Of a DNA stretch of 54,201 nt, positions 22,570 through 31,112 are shown in pieces. The first letter of the stretch is position 1. Each line of letters opens with the position of its first letter. Position numbers and translations under genes: made by a program. A model generated the notes under the pieces. It had not been told where the DNA came from and did not search any database. It saw only the letters and a program-made list of their open reading frames with translations. The stretch covers positions 1 through 54,201 of the forward strand of contig JAEUIN010000219.1 of assembly GCA_016793115.1 (NCBI GenBank). The letters run 5' to 3'. Source of the stretch: Planctomycetaceae bacterium. Its GTDB lineage: Bacteria; Planctomycetota; Planctomycetia; Pirellulales; PNKZ01.

Positions 22570-23778
22570 ATGTTTCGCCGTCGTCGCCGGTTGCTTCCGT
22601 TGGAAGATCGCGGTCCGTTGAAAGTAATGTTCGTCATCACTTCCATGCCGGTCGGCGGCGCGGAAACGCTGCTTGTGAATCTCATTCGCCGGCTTGATCG
22701 AAATCGCTTCGCGCCCGAGCTTTGTTGCCTTAAGGAATTCGGGCCGCTCGGCGAGATTCTGGCCCAGGAGGTTCCGGCTTTTGAAAAACTCATCGGCGGC
22801 AAGTACGACGTCGCGGTCGTCGGCCGATTAAGGAAGTTGATGTACGAACGCCAAGTCGACGCGGTCGTCACCGTGGGTACCGGCGGCGATAAGATGTTTT
22901 GGGGCCGGCTCGGGGCTTGGTGCGCCGGCGTACCGGTTATTCTTTCGTCGCTCCATTCCACAGGTTTGCCGGATCGTGTCGAGTTCGCCAACCGAATGCT
23001 GGAACCGCTCAGCGACGGCTTCATCGGTTGTGCGAAACCACACGGCGAGTATCTGATTGCCCACGAGGGCTGTCCGCGCCACAAGGTGTTCGTCATTCCG
23101 AACGGCGTCGATATCGAAAAATTCGCTCCGTTGGGACCTGACCCCGCGCTGCGCGATTCGATCGGGCTGCCGAGCGGCGCTCCAGTCGCGGCCATCGTGG
23201 CGGCACTGCGTCCCGAGAAGAACCACGAAATGTTTCTCGAGGCGGCGGCTAAGGTCGTTCGACGGGTGCCCGACGCCCGATTTCTGATCGTGGGCGACGG
23301 CGCCAGGCGAGCGGAATTGGAAGCTCGAGCCGCCTCTCTCGGCCTGTCGGCGGCAACTCACTTCCTAGGTACGCGCCGCGATATCCCCCAACTACTCGCA
23401 CTTGTCGACGTGCTTGCCCTCAGTTCCCACATGGAAGCGAACCCGGTTTCCATCCTGGAAGGATTGGCGTGCGGCAGGCCGATTGTCGCGCCGAGAGTCG
23501 GCTCCATACCGGAGACCGTGGAGGATGGCACCAACGGCTATCTGACCGCTCCCGGCTGCGCCGATGCCCTGGCGGACCGGTTGGCCGTCCTCCTCGCCGA
23601 TCGGTCGCTGGCGGTCGAGATGGGCCGGGCCGGTCGTTTGATGGTCGAACAGTCGTGGGGGCTCGATGTCATGGTCGGTGGATACGAAGATTTGATCACG
23701 ACACTTTACCAGCGGAAAGCGCCCCCTCAATCATACGGAAAAATGGGAGCGGTTCCGCACGATTTGGTCAGTGTCTGA
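22570..23778 (+). CDS. GT4-family glycosyltransferase
   Basis: This encodes 402 residues. The ATG at 22570 is chosen because GAGGTGA ends about seven bases upstream; a GTG two codons earlier is possible. It has a GT-B fold. The N-terminal domain begins MFVITSMPVGGAETLLVNLI. The linker has VIPNGVDIEKF, and the C-terminal domain has AIVAALRPEKNHEMFLEA and LIVGDG. EANPVSILEGLACGRPIVAPRVGSIPE contains the donor-binding acidic motif. It probably adds a sugar in exopolysaccharide assembly, as second gene after the deacetylase. Confidence 0.92.
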   Translation: MFRRRRRLLPLEDRGPLKVMFVITSMPVGGAETLLVNLIRRLDRNRFAPELCCLKEFGPLGEILAQEVPAFEKLIGGKYDVAVVGRLRKLMYERQVDAVVTVGTGGDKMFWGRLGAWCAGVPVILSSLHSTGLPDRVEFANRMLEPLSDGFIGCAKPHGEYLIAHEGCPRHKVFVIPNGVDIEKFAPLGPDPALRDSIGLPSGAPVAAIVAALRPEKNHEMFLEAAAKVVRRVPDARFLIVGDGARRAELEARAASLGLSAATHFLGTRRDIPQLLALVDVLALSSHMEANPVSILEGLACGRPIVAPRVGSIPETVEDGTNGYLTAPGCADALADRLAVLLADRSLAVEMGRAGRLMVEQSWGLDVMVGGYEDLITTLYQRKAPPQSYGKMGAVPHDLVSV

Positions 23779-24003
23779 ACAAGGTGAGCAGTGTCAACCG
23801 GCTAAAAAACTCCCATATTTACGCAATCTGCGAATCTGCCTATTCTTGGTACGTTACCCAGTTGACTATCGAGAATAACCTCACCAGAATACCCACTGTT
23901 GCCAGATTCGGCTGATGCGGAAGGTCGATCATGGCTGCTCGGTGTTCCTTGACCCTGAGTCGCGAAGTTACGCGCGACGCTTGGTGAAAGCACGACAGTC
24001 GCG

Positions 24004-24819
24004 ATGGACGACTCCTCCCTCGAACCTTCCGCGGTCGACGATGCCTTGATTCAGGCATCGCGACTGCGATTGAATTCCGCAAGCTTACCGCTCGCGCAGC
24101 CCGAGACGCTCCACTCCTTCTCAACCGCCGCTGATCGAGCGGCCGAAGGATTAGTGTTTCTGCTCGAAGCCCGTGAGTACGCCGATGATACCGGCACGGA
24201 TCGCTGGAATTTCGCTTTGGAGATCGGTGAACTTCGGAGCGTCGGACTCACGAAGAGCGATCTCCGCTACTTGGTTCTCAAGGGATATGTTGAACATGCC
24301 CGAGAGACAACGCTGCCGGGCGAAGCCACGAGAAGTTTTCACAAGTCGAACAGGCTCACCTTCAGCAAGCGATCCTGTTTCGTCATTACCGACCTGGGAG
24401 TTTTTGCCGCACGGAGTCGCGAATTGGCGCAACCTCGTGACCCGGCCCCCGCAATCGGTGAAAAGACTTCACCGCCCCCCGGCCATGTGCAACATTCGAC
24501 GTCCGCTCGGCGGGTCGTACCGCACTGGGATCCGGATCTGCAAGAATTACGCTGCAATGGGCTGACTGTGAAGCAGTTCAAAGTGCCGGCTCCAAATCAA
24601 GAAATGATTCTCGCGGCCTTTCAAGAAGAAGGTTGGCCGGCCCGCATCGACGACCCCTTGCCGCCGCATCGCGATCAGGATCCAAAACGTCGGCTCCATG
24701 ACACGATCGTCAGCCTCAACCGCAATCACAAGACTCGTTTCCTCCGCTTCATGGGGGACGGCAGCGGGCAAGGCGTGCGTTGGACGATCGTGAACGACGC
24801 ACCGAGCGAACCAGAATAA
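24004..24819 (+). CDS. Orphan hypothetical protein, winged-helix-like
   Basis: This encodes 271 residues. Residues about 40-130 (GLVFLLEAREYADDTGTDRW, then GLTKSDLRYLVLKGYVEHAR, and KRSCFVITDLGVFAARSREL) follow the helix-helix-strand layout of a winged helix. The C-terminal half has DLQELRCNGLTVKQFKVPAPNQEMILAAFQEEGWPARIDDPLPPH, then RLHDTIVSLNRNHKTRFLRFMGDGSGQGVRWTIV. I know this tail layout from many Planctomycete proteins of unknown function. It has no operon partner, and the 225 bases upstream are visibly less GC-rich than the surroundings. It could be a regulator or a horizontally moved gene. Confidence 0.65.
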   Translation: MDDSSLEPSAVDDALIQASRLRLNSASLPLAQPETLHSFSTAADRAAEGLVFLLEAREYADDTGTDRWNFALEIGELRSVGLTKSDLRYLVLKGYVEHARETTLPGEATRSFHKSNRLTFSKRSCFVITDLGVFAARSRELAQPRDPAPAIGEKTSPPPGHVQHSTSARRVVPHWDPDLQELRCNGLTVKQFKVPAPNQEMILAAFQEEGWPARIDDPLPPHRDQDPKRRLHDTIVSLNRNHKTRFLRFMGDGSGQGVRWTIVNDAPSEPE

Positions 24820-24962
24820 ACCGGTCGCAATCGATCGGCTGTTGTGCAAATCCCTTGATTTGCCGGCAAGCTCGGCAGTTCTGTTGCGAACAGTTTCGGG
24901 GCTCGGCTAGAATGGCATGAGCCTGCCATTCCCCCCTCCCCCCTCGCTCCGGCCCGTTTGCC

Positions 24963-27227
24963 ATGTTCCCGCGTTGGCACTCCCTGCGCCGTTTGGATTG
25001 GGACCGTTGCGGCATCTCCGTCCTGAAAACTGTTCTCGGTGTCTGGTTCGTCGCCGGGCCGTGCCGGGCGGCAGAGGCTTCGCAAGCGGTGAGTTTCTCT
25101 CGCGATGTGATGCAGACGCTTTCCAAAGCCGGCTGCAATCTTGGAACGTGCCATGGCAATGCCAACGGCAAGGGAGGGTTTAAGCTCTCGCTGCGGGGGC
25201 AGGATCCTCAACTCGACTATCAAGCCCTGACTCATGACTTCATGGGGCGCAGGGTCAACCTTCAAGACCCCGGTCGCAGCCTGCTGCTGCTCAAGGCGAC
25301 GATGCAACAGGCCCACGAGGGGGGCCGGCGATTTGTGTCGGACTCCGCGGCCTATCGTACCCTCTATGAATGGATCGCCGCCGGGGCGGCCCACGATTTT
25401 GGTCGAGCGCCGAAGTTGCGGAGGCTTGTAGTCAAGCCGGCGGTCGCGACGCTCGTCGAGCCGATCGATCACGTCCGCATTTCGGCTTCTGCGGTGTTCG
25501 ACGACGGCACGACTTGGGACGTCTCGGACATTGCCGTCTATGAGACGTCGAATACGCAAGTTTCCGTTGCGCCTGACGGCGAAGTGCGGCGAGAACAATT
25601 CGGTGAATCGACGGTGCTCGTTCGCTACCTCGATCGTCAGGAGCCGGTTCGTGTCGCGTTCGTCGAAGCTCGCCCCGATTTCGTATGGACTAATCCTCCC
25701 GAGTTCAACTACGTCGACAGGTTTGTGTTTGCGAAGTTGAAACAATTGCGCATTGAGCCCGCCGAATTGTGCGACGATGTCACGTTCCTGCGTCGTGCTT
25801 ATCTCGACTTGCTCGGCTTCGTACCGACCGGCCCGGAGGCCGAAGCGTTTCTTCAGGACGCAAATCCCGATAAGCGGGCCGCGCTCGTCGATTCGTTGCT
25901 CGACCGCCCGGAGTTCGCCGAATACTGGGCGCAGAAGTTCGCCGATTTGCTGCGAGTCGAAGAAAAGACGCTCGACCGTAAGGGCGTGCAAAACTTTTAT
26001 TCGTGGATCCGTCGCTGGATCGAACAAGATCGGCCGCTGAATCAATTCGCCGCGGAAATCGTTGCCGCGCGCGGCGACACTTATACATCGCCGGCCGCCG
26101 GGTATTATCGCGCTCAGCGCGACGCCGTGATCCGAGCGGAAACGACCGCCCAAGTTTTTCTCGGCGTTCGCCTGCAGTGTGCGAAGTGCCACAATCATCC
26201 CTTTGATCGTTGGACGCAATCCGACTATTACAGCTGGGCCAATCTCTTCTCGCGCATCAACTATAAGGTGCTGGAGAATGCCAAATTCGATAAGAACGAC
26301 AAGCGACAGTTCGAAGGACGGCAAGTTGTTTGGACGTCGCGGAAAGGGGAATTTGCCGATCCGCGCACCAATGAGCCCCGTTCGCCCCGAGTGTTGGGCG
26401 GCGACGACGACCTGTCGGAGAAGGCCGATCGTTTGAAGGAATTAGCGAAATGGCTGGCCAACGAAGACAATCCTTTCTTCGCGGAAGCTCAAGCCAATCG
26501 CATTTGGTTCCATCTGATGGGTCGCGGGATCGTCGACCCGATCGACGATTTCCGGGCGACGAATCCTCCCTCGCATCCCGAACTGCTCCGCTCGCTGGCC
26601 GACGACTTCCGTGCGCACGATTTCCGTCTTAAACCACTCGTTCGCACCATCATGATGTCGCGGACGTATCAACTCACATCGCGGCCGACGACGAGCGGAA
26701 GCGGCGACGAAATGAATTACTCGCACGCGATCGTTCGTTCGCTGTCGGCCGAGCAAGTTCTCGACTCATTAACGCGAGTGACCGGTGCGGGCGTGGAATT
26801 TGAAGGTTATCCCGGCGGCTTGCGAGCCGGCCAACTTCCGGGCGTTCGACCTGTCGGGGATCGCGACAAGGTGCTCCCGGCGGATAAATTCCTCACGAAG
26901 TTCGGCAAGCCGCCGCGACTGCTGTCGTGCGAATGCGAGCGCTCCAGCGATTTGGCGCTCGGCCAAGTATTCGAAATGATCGGCGGACCGATCGTCGTGA
27001 ATTTGCTCGCTCAGAAGGGAAACCGCATCGACGACGGACTCGCCGCCGCGAAGCCGCCGGCTTCAATGCTCGACTCCCTCTATTGGAACGCCTTGAATCG
27101 CCGACCGACGAAAGAGGAGCGGCAGGCCATGCTGGAACACGTCGAGAAAGCCGACGACAAACGCGGAGCCTGGCAAGACGTGGCCTGGGCGCTGGTGAAC
27201 TCGAAAGAGTTTTTACTGCGAAGGTAG
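24963..27227 (+). CDS. DUF1549/DUF1553 protein with cytochrome-like CxxCH motifs
   Basis: This encodes 754 residues with an N-terminal signal region. Near residues 58-64, CNLGTCHGNANGKGGFKLSL is the PSCyt1-like heme-binding-type start. A beta domain follows (about 150-240, IDHVRISASAVFDDG). DUF1549 is next (FNYVDRFVFAKLKQLRIEPA onward) with LQCAKCHNHPFDRW, a CxxCH motif. DUF1553 is C-terminal (FFAEAQANRIWFHLMGRGIVDPIDDFRATNPPSHPELL, and SLYWNALNRRPTKEERQ). The family is hugely expanded in Planctomycetes and is always followed by DUF1501. Export and electron-transfer roles are suspected but unproven. It is followed after 11 bases by a DUF1501 gene. Confidence 0.92.
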   Translation: MFPRWHSLRRLDWDRCGISVLKTVLGVWFVAGPCRAAEASQAVSFSRDVMQTLSKAGCNLGTCHGNANGKGGFKLSLRGQDPQLDYQALTHDFMGRRVNLQDPGRSLLLLKATMQQAHEGGRRFVSDSAAYRTLYEWIAAGAAHDFGRAPKLRRLVVKPAVATLVEPIDHVRISASAVFDDGTTWDVSDIAVYETSNTQVSVAPDGEVRREQFGESTVLVRYLDRQEPVRVAFVEARPDFVWTNPPEFNYVDRFVFAKLKQLRIEPAELCDDVTFLRRAYLDLLGFVPTGPEAEAFLQDANPDKRAALVDSLLDRPEFAEYWAQKFADLLRVEEKTLDRKGVQNFYSWIRRWIEQDRPLNQFAAEIVAARGDTYTSPAAGYYRAQRDAVIRAETTAQVFLGVRLQCAKCHNHPFDRWTQSDYYSWANLFSRINYKVLENAKFDKNDKRQFEGRQVVWTSRKGEFADPRTNEPRSPRVLGGDDDLSEKADRLKELAKWLANEDNPFFAEAQANRIWFHLMGRGIVDPIDDFRATNPPSHPELLRSLADDFRAHDFRLKPLVRTIMMSRTYQLTSRPTTSGSGDEMNYSHAIVRSLSAEQVLDSLTRVTGAGVEFEGYPGGLRAGQLPGVRPVGDRDKVLPADKFLTKFGKPPRLLSCECERSSDLALGQVFEMIGGPIVVNLLAQKGNRIDDGLAAAKPPASMLDSLYWNALNRRPTKEERQAMLEHVEKADDKRGAWQDVAWALVNSKEFLLRR

Positions 27228-27238
27228 GTCCGACGACG

Positions 27239-28669
27239 ATGCGAAATCATGCCTGTCCCGGTTATCGGGCCGCCAAGTTGCTGCGTCGCGATGCGTTGAA
27301 GATCGGCGGCGCGGGATTGCTCGGGCTTTCGATGCAAAAGCTGCTCGACGCCGAGCGGCAGGTCCGAGCGGCGGCGCGCGGTGAAGCGGCGGCGCACGTC
27401 GTCAAGAAGATCGCTCCCAAAGCCAAAAGCGTCGTCTTCTTGTTCCAATTCGGCGGGCCGAGCCATCTCGAAACGTTCGATATGAAGCCCGAAGCCCCCG
27501 ATGGTATTCGGGGCTACTTCAACCCAATTAAGTCGAACGTCCCCGGATTGGACGTATGTGAGCATCTGCCGCGGATGGCCAAGGTCATGGATAAAGTGAC
27601 CATAGTCCGCAGCGTGCATCACACGATGCGCAATCACAACTCAGCGGCCTACTATGCCCTTTCGGGCCATGCCCCGCCTCTTGACGACATTCGCTTGCGC
27701 GATTCGCTGGATCTGTTTCCGGCGTACGGCTCGGTCGTATCTCGGCTGGCGCCGAACGATGGAGCGCTGCCCACGTTCGTCGCGCTCCCGTATGTCTGCC
27801 GCGACGGTTCCGTATCTCCCGGACAGCACGCCAGCTTTCTCGGTAAGGCCTACGATCCATTACTGGTGACCACCGATCCCAACGCTTCTGATTTTCGGCT
27901 GCCGGAACTCAGCTTGCCCGCCGGCGTAACGCCTGAGCAGATGGAAAGTCGGCGCGAGTTGCAGCGCCTCGTCGACAAGCAGACGCGGCTCTTGGAAACT
28001 TCGGCCAAAGCTCGAGGGCTCGACGCCTACTACGACACGGCGCTCGGCATGCTCAACTCGCCGCAGGTTTCGCGAGCGTTCGATCTAGCCGCTGAGCCGC
28101 AAAAAGTGCGCGAGCAGTACGGTCGCACGACATACGGTCAAAGCTGTTTGCTCGCGCGTCGCCTAGTCGAGTCGGGTATCAAGTTCGTCAACGTCTACTT
28201 CTCCGAGGGTATCGGCGGGCAGAGTTTTACGACCGGCGGCTGGGACACGCACGGCTTCAACAACACCCGCATGTTCCCGATTCTGGAAAAGTATCAGATG
28301 CCGCTCACCGATCAGGTGTTGCCTACGTTTCTGACCGATCTCGACGAGCGCGGCTTGCTCGACACGACTCTCGTCGTGTGGATGGGGGAATTCGGGAGAA
28401 CTCCGCGCATCAACAACTCCAAGTCGCGCGACCACTGGCCGGGTTGCTATTCGGTGCTCTTGGCGGGGGGCGGAGTCAAGCGAGGCTATGTCCACGGCGC
28501 CAGCGACAAGAACGGCGCGCTGCCCGACCGTGAGCCTGTCCGCCCCGACGATCTGGCCGCGACGATGTTTCATCTCCTGGGAATTGATCCGGGCACCGAA
28601 GTCTTCGATCCGGCGAACCGACCGCTGCCCATTGCGGCAGGCCGACCGATCCACGGCGTTGTCGCGTAG
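27239..28669 (+). CDS. DUF1501 protein with twin-arginine-type signal
   Basis: This encodes 476 residues from ATG 27239, 11 bases after the DUF1549/1553 stop; the longer open frame upstream lies inside that gene. The N-terminal RRDALKIGGAGLLGLSM resembles a Tat signal. DUF1501 landmarks follow: FQFGGPSHLETFDMKPEAPDGIRG, NVPGLDVCEHLPRMAKVMDK, TIVRSVHHTM, GWDTHGFNN, and VVWMGEFGRTPRIN near the end with RDHWPGCYSVLLAGGG. It has an alkaline-phosphatase/sulfatase-like fold. The product is exported and probably works with its neighbour in a Planctomycete-specific pair. Confidence 0.92.
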   Translation: MRNHACPGYRAAKLLRRDALKIGGAGLLGLSMQKLLDAERQVRAAARGEAAAHVVKKIAPKAKSVVFLFQFGGPSHLETFDMKPEAPDGIRGYFNPIKSNVPGLDVCEHLPRMAKVMDKVTIVRSVHHTMRNHNSAAYYALSGHAPPLDDIRLRDSLDLFPAYGSVVSRLAPNDGALPTFVALPYVCRDGSVSPGQHASFLGKAYDPLLVTTDPNASDFRLPELSLPAGVTPEQMESRRELQRLVDKQTRLLETSAKARGLDAYYDTALGMLNSPQVSRAFDLAAEPQKVREQYGRTTYGQSCLLARRLVESGIKFVNVYFSEGIGGQSFTTGGWDTHGFNNTRMFPILEKYQMPLTDQVLPTFLTDLDERGLLDTTLVVWMGEFGRTPRINNSKSRDHWPGCYSVLLAGGGVKRGYVHGASDKNGALPDREPVRPDDLAATMFHLLGIDPGTEVFDPANRPLPIAAGRPIHGVVA

Positions 28670-28687
28670 CGCACGAGCGGGAAATCC

Positions 28688-28933
28688 ATGAACGACGGCC
28701 CGCGTTATTGGTTTCCCGCAAAGCGCTACGGTTGGGGCTGGGGCCTACCCGCGACTTGGCAAGGCTGGGTCGTGATGCTCGTGTGGACGGTTGCTTACGT
28801 CGGCGGAAGCGTTTGGATCGCCGCGCGAAGCTTGCCGTGGTTCTTTTTATTCTGCGGCGTAATGGTCGCCGTACTCATCTCCGTTTGCTACGCCAAAGGG
28901 GAACCGCCGCGTTGGCGGTGGGGCGAGAAGTAG
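28688..28933 (+). CDS. Small membrane protein
   Basis: This encodes 81 residues. It starts with the aromatic head GPRYWFPAKRYGWGWGLPATWQGW, then has two transmembrane helices (about 25-43 and 48-67) and a charged end (RWRWGEK). This Trp/Tyr/Gly-rich opening is a recurring signature of small predicted inner-membrane proteins. The function is unknown. It lies 18 bases after the DUF1501 stop and before ispD, so it may be read from the same transcript. Confidence 0.7.
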   Translation: MNDGPRYWFPAKRYGWGWGLPATWQGWVVMLVWTVAYVGGSVWIAARSLPWFFLFCGVMVAVLISVCYAKGEPPRWRWGEK

Positions 28934-29030
28934 ATCCGACGGCTGCGCTCTGCTCGGCTTGACGATATCGGCCGGCATTCGACAATGGACGGCTTTCGCC
29001 GAGTCGGAACCCGTTCTTCGAGTCACTCGC

Positions 29031-29771
29031 GTGTCGCAATTTGCCGTTATCCTTCCCGCGGCCGGCAAGAGCAGCCGCTTTCACGACAAGCACTACAAGA
29101 AGCCGTTTGCCCCGTTGGCGGGCAAGCCGGTCTGGTTGCATTCCGCCGAGCGATTCTTGGCCCGCAAAGACGTAAAGCAGGTTCTGGTCGTCATCGCGCG
29201 TGAAGACCGCGAGGAGTTCGACCGCAAGTTCGCCGCCAACGTGATGATTCTCGGTATCGACGTCGTAGAAGGAGGCGCGGAGCGGGCCGACTCCATTCAA
29301 AACGCGTTGGCTCGCGTTAAGCCGGGAATCGACTACGTCGCCGTTCACGACGCCGCCCGTCCCTGCCTCGCCGACGAATGGATTTCACGGGTGTTTGACG
29401 CGGCGGAGAAGTCGGATGCGGCGATCCTCGCCGTGCCGGTCGCGGCGACCTTGAAGCGGGTCGACGCCGGCAAGCAGATTGAAGAAACCGTGCCGCGCGC
29501 GAACCTTTGGGAGGCCCAAACGCCTCAAGTCTTCAAGCGGCAGTTGTTGCTCGACGCCTACGCCGCGCGCGCCGGTTTTCAAGCGACGGACGACGCCCAA
29601 CTGGTCGAGCGAATCGGACGCAAGGTGACCGTCGTCCAGGGATCGCCGATCAATTTGAAAATCACGACGCAGGAAGACCTGCGCTTCGCCGAACATGCCT
29701 TGAAGGCGCTGCCGAAGCCGAAGACGTTTAATACCGGCAATCCGTTCGCCGAAGACGACATGTGGAAATAA
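29031..29771 (+). CDS. ispD: 2-C-methyl-D-erythritol 4-phosphate cytidylyltransferase
   Basis: This encodes 246 residues from GTG at 29031, which places the start two residues before the conserved strand; an upstream extension to 28959 lacks family similarity. It makes CDP-methylerythritol in the MEP pathway for isoprenoids. The nucleotide-binding opening FAVILPAAGKSSRF, the middle VEGGAERADSIQNAL, VHDAARP (about 105-111) and VTVVQGSPINLKITTQEDL are all present. It is in the same orientation as tyrS, 23 bases upstream of it. Confidence 0.92.
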   Translation: MSQFAVILPAAGKSSRFHDKHYKKPFAPLAGKPVWLHSAERFLARKDVKQVLVVIAREDREEFDRKFAANVMILGIDVVEGGAERADSIQNALARVKPGIDYVAVHDAARPCLADEWISRVFDAAEKSDAAILAVPVAATLKRVDAGKQIEETVPRANLWEAQTPQVFKRQLLLDAYAARAGFQATDDAQLVERIGRKVTVVQGSPINLKITTQEDLRFAEHALKALPKPKTFNTGNPFAEDDMWK

Positions 29772-29794
29772 GTAAATATCCCAGAAGCAGATCC

Positions 29795-31093
29795 ATGACC
29801 TCGAACGCGACCGCTCCGACTGACGTCCTCGCCGATCTTCGTCGGCGCGGCATGGTGCACCAGACGACCGACGACGCCGGCTTGCCGGCTTGGTTGGCCG
29901 AGCGACCGCGCACGTTGTACGCAGGCTTCGACCCGACGGCGGATAGCTTGCACGTCGGCCACTTGGTCGCGTTGATGATCTTGCGCCGGTTTCAGAAGGC
30001 CGGGCATCGCCCGCTGGCGATCGTCGGCGGCGCGACCGGGATGATCGGCGATCCGAGCGGCAAGAGCGACGAGCGCAATTTGTTGTCGAAGGAAGCGCTG
30101 GCCGCTAACGTCGCCGCGATGCGCGAGCAGATGCGAAAGTTTCTCGACTTCGAAGGGCCGAACGGCGCTCAACTGCTGAACAATCTCGATTGGATCGGGC
30201 CGTTTTCGTATCTCGATTTCCTGCGCGACGTCGGAAAGAATTTCTCCGTCAACGTGATGCTGTCGAAGGATTCGGTGAAAAGCCGATTGGCCGGCGATTC
30301 CGGGCTGAGCTACACCGAGTTCAGCTACATGCTTTTGCAGGCCTACGACTTCGTGAAGCTCAACGAATCGCATGGTTGCGAGCTGCAGGTCGGCGGCAGC
30401 GATCAGTGGGGGAACATCACGGCCGGGATCGACCTAGCCCGCCGCATGCGCGGCGTGCAACTTTTCGGCATGACCTGCCCGTTGCTGACCGACAGCGAAG
30501 GTCGCAAGATGGGCAAGTCGGAGAAAACCGGCACCGTCTGGCTCTCCCCGGAAAAGACTTCGCCGTACACGTTTTACCAATACTGGATCAACGTGCCCGA
30601 CGCCGACGTGGCCAAATGCTTAGGCTACTTTACGGACCTCTCGCACGACCAGCTCGACGCGCTCGATGCGGCTCGCGCCGCCGATCCCGGCAAGCGAGAG
30701 TGTCAGCAGCGTTTGGCGGAGGAACTGACGACGTTGGTTCACGGGACCGATGCGCTGGCGAAGGTGAAGCGCGCTTCGCAGATTCTTTTCGGCGCCGAGA
30801 TCGACAAGCTCAGCGACGCCGAACTGACGGAGATTTTCGCCGACGTGCCGAGCCGTGAGTCGCCGCGCGCGGCGCTCGACGCCGGTCTGAACATTGTCGA
30901 CGCCTTGGTCGCGGCCGGGCTGGCCAAAAGCAAGAGCGACGCCCGTCGCGCCGTGCAACAAGGCGGAGCGTACGTGAGCAACCGCCGCATCGACGATCCG
31001 ACGATCGCTCTCACGGCGGATCACCTCGCCGGCGAATCGGTCATGGTGCTCCGGAGCGGAAAGAAGAGCTACGCGCTCTTGAAGTTCGTCTGA
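29795..31093 (+). CDS. tyrS: Tyrosyl-tRNA synthetase
   Basis: This encodes 432 residues from ATG 29795. The class I catalytic core is clear: AGFDPTADSLHVGH (HIGH-type signature H53-V-G-H56), GGATGMIGDPSGKSDERN, LQAYDFVKL, QVGGSDQWGNITAGIDL, and KMGKSEKTG (KMSKS-type motif starting near residue 238). The C-terminus has an S4-like RNA-binding domain (DARRAVQQGGAYVSNRRIDD). It charges tRNA-Tyr in the cytoplasm. The protein looks complete. Confidence 0.97.
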   Translation: MTSNATAPTDVLADLRRRGMVHQTTDDAGLPAWLAERPRTLYAGFDPTADSLHVGHLVALMILRRFQKAGHRPLAIVGGATGMIGDPSGKSDERNLLSKEALAANVAAMREQMRKFLDFEGPNGAQLLNNLDWIGPFSYLDFLRDVGKNFSVNVMLSKDSVKSRLAGDSGLSYTEFSYMLLQAYDFVKLNESHGCELQVGGSDQWGNITAGIDLARRMRGVQLFGMTCPLLTDSEGRKMGKSEKTGTVWLSPEKTSPYTFYQYWINVPDADVAKCLGYFTDLSHDQLDALDAARAADPGKRECQQRLAEELTTLVHGTDALAKVKRASQILFGAEIDKLSDAELTEIFADVPSRESPRAALDAGLNIVDALVAAGLAKSKSDARRAVQQGGAYVSNRRIDDPTIALTADHLAGESVMVLRSGKKSYALLKFV

Positions 31094-31112
31094 TGCGCCG
31101 GCCGCCGGCGGA

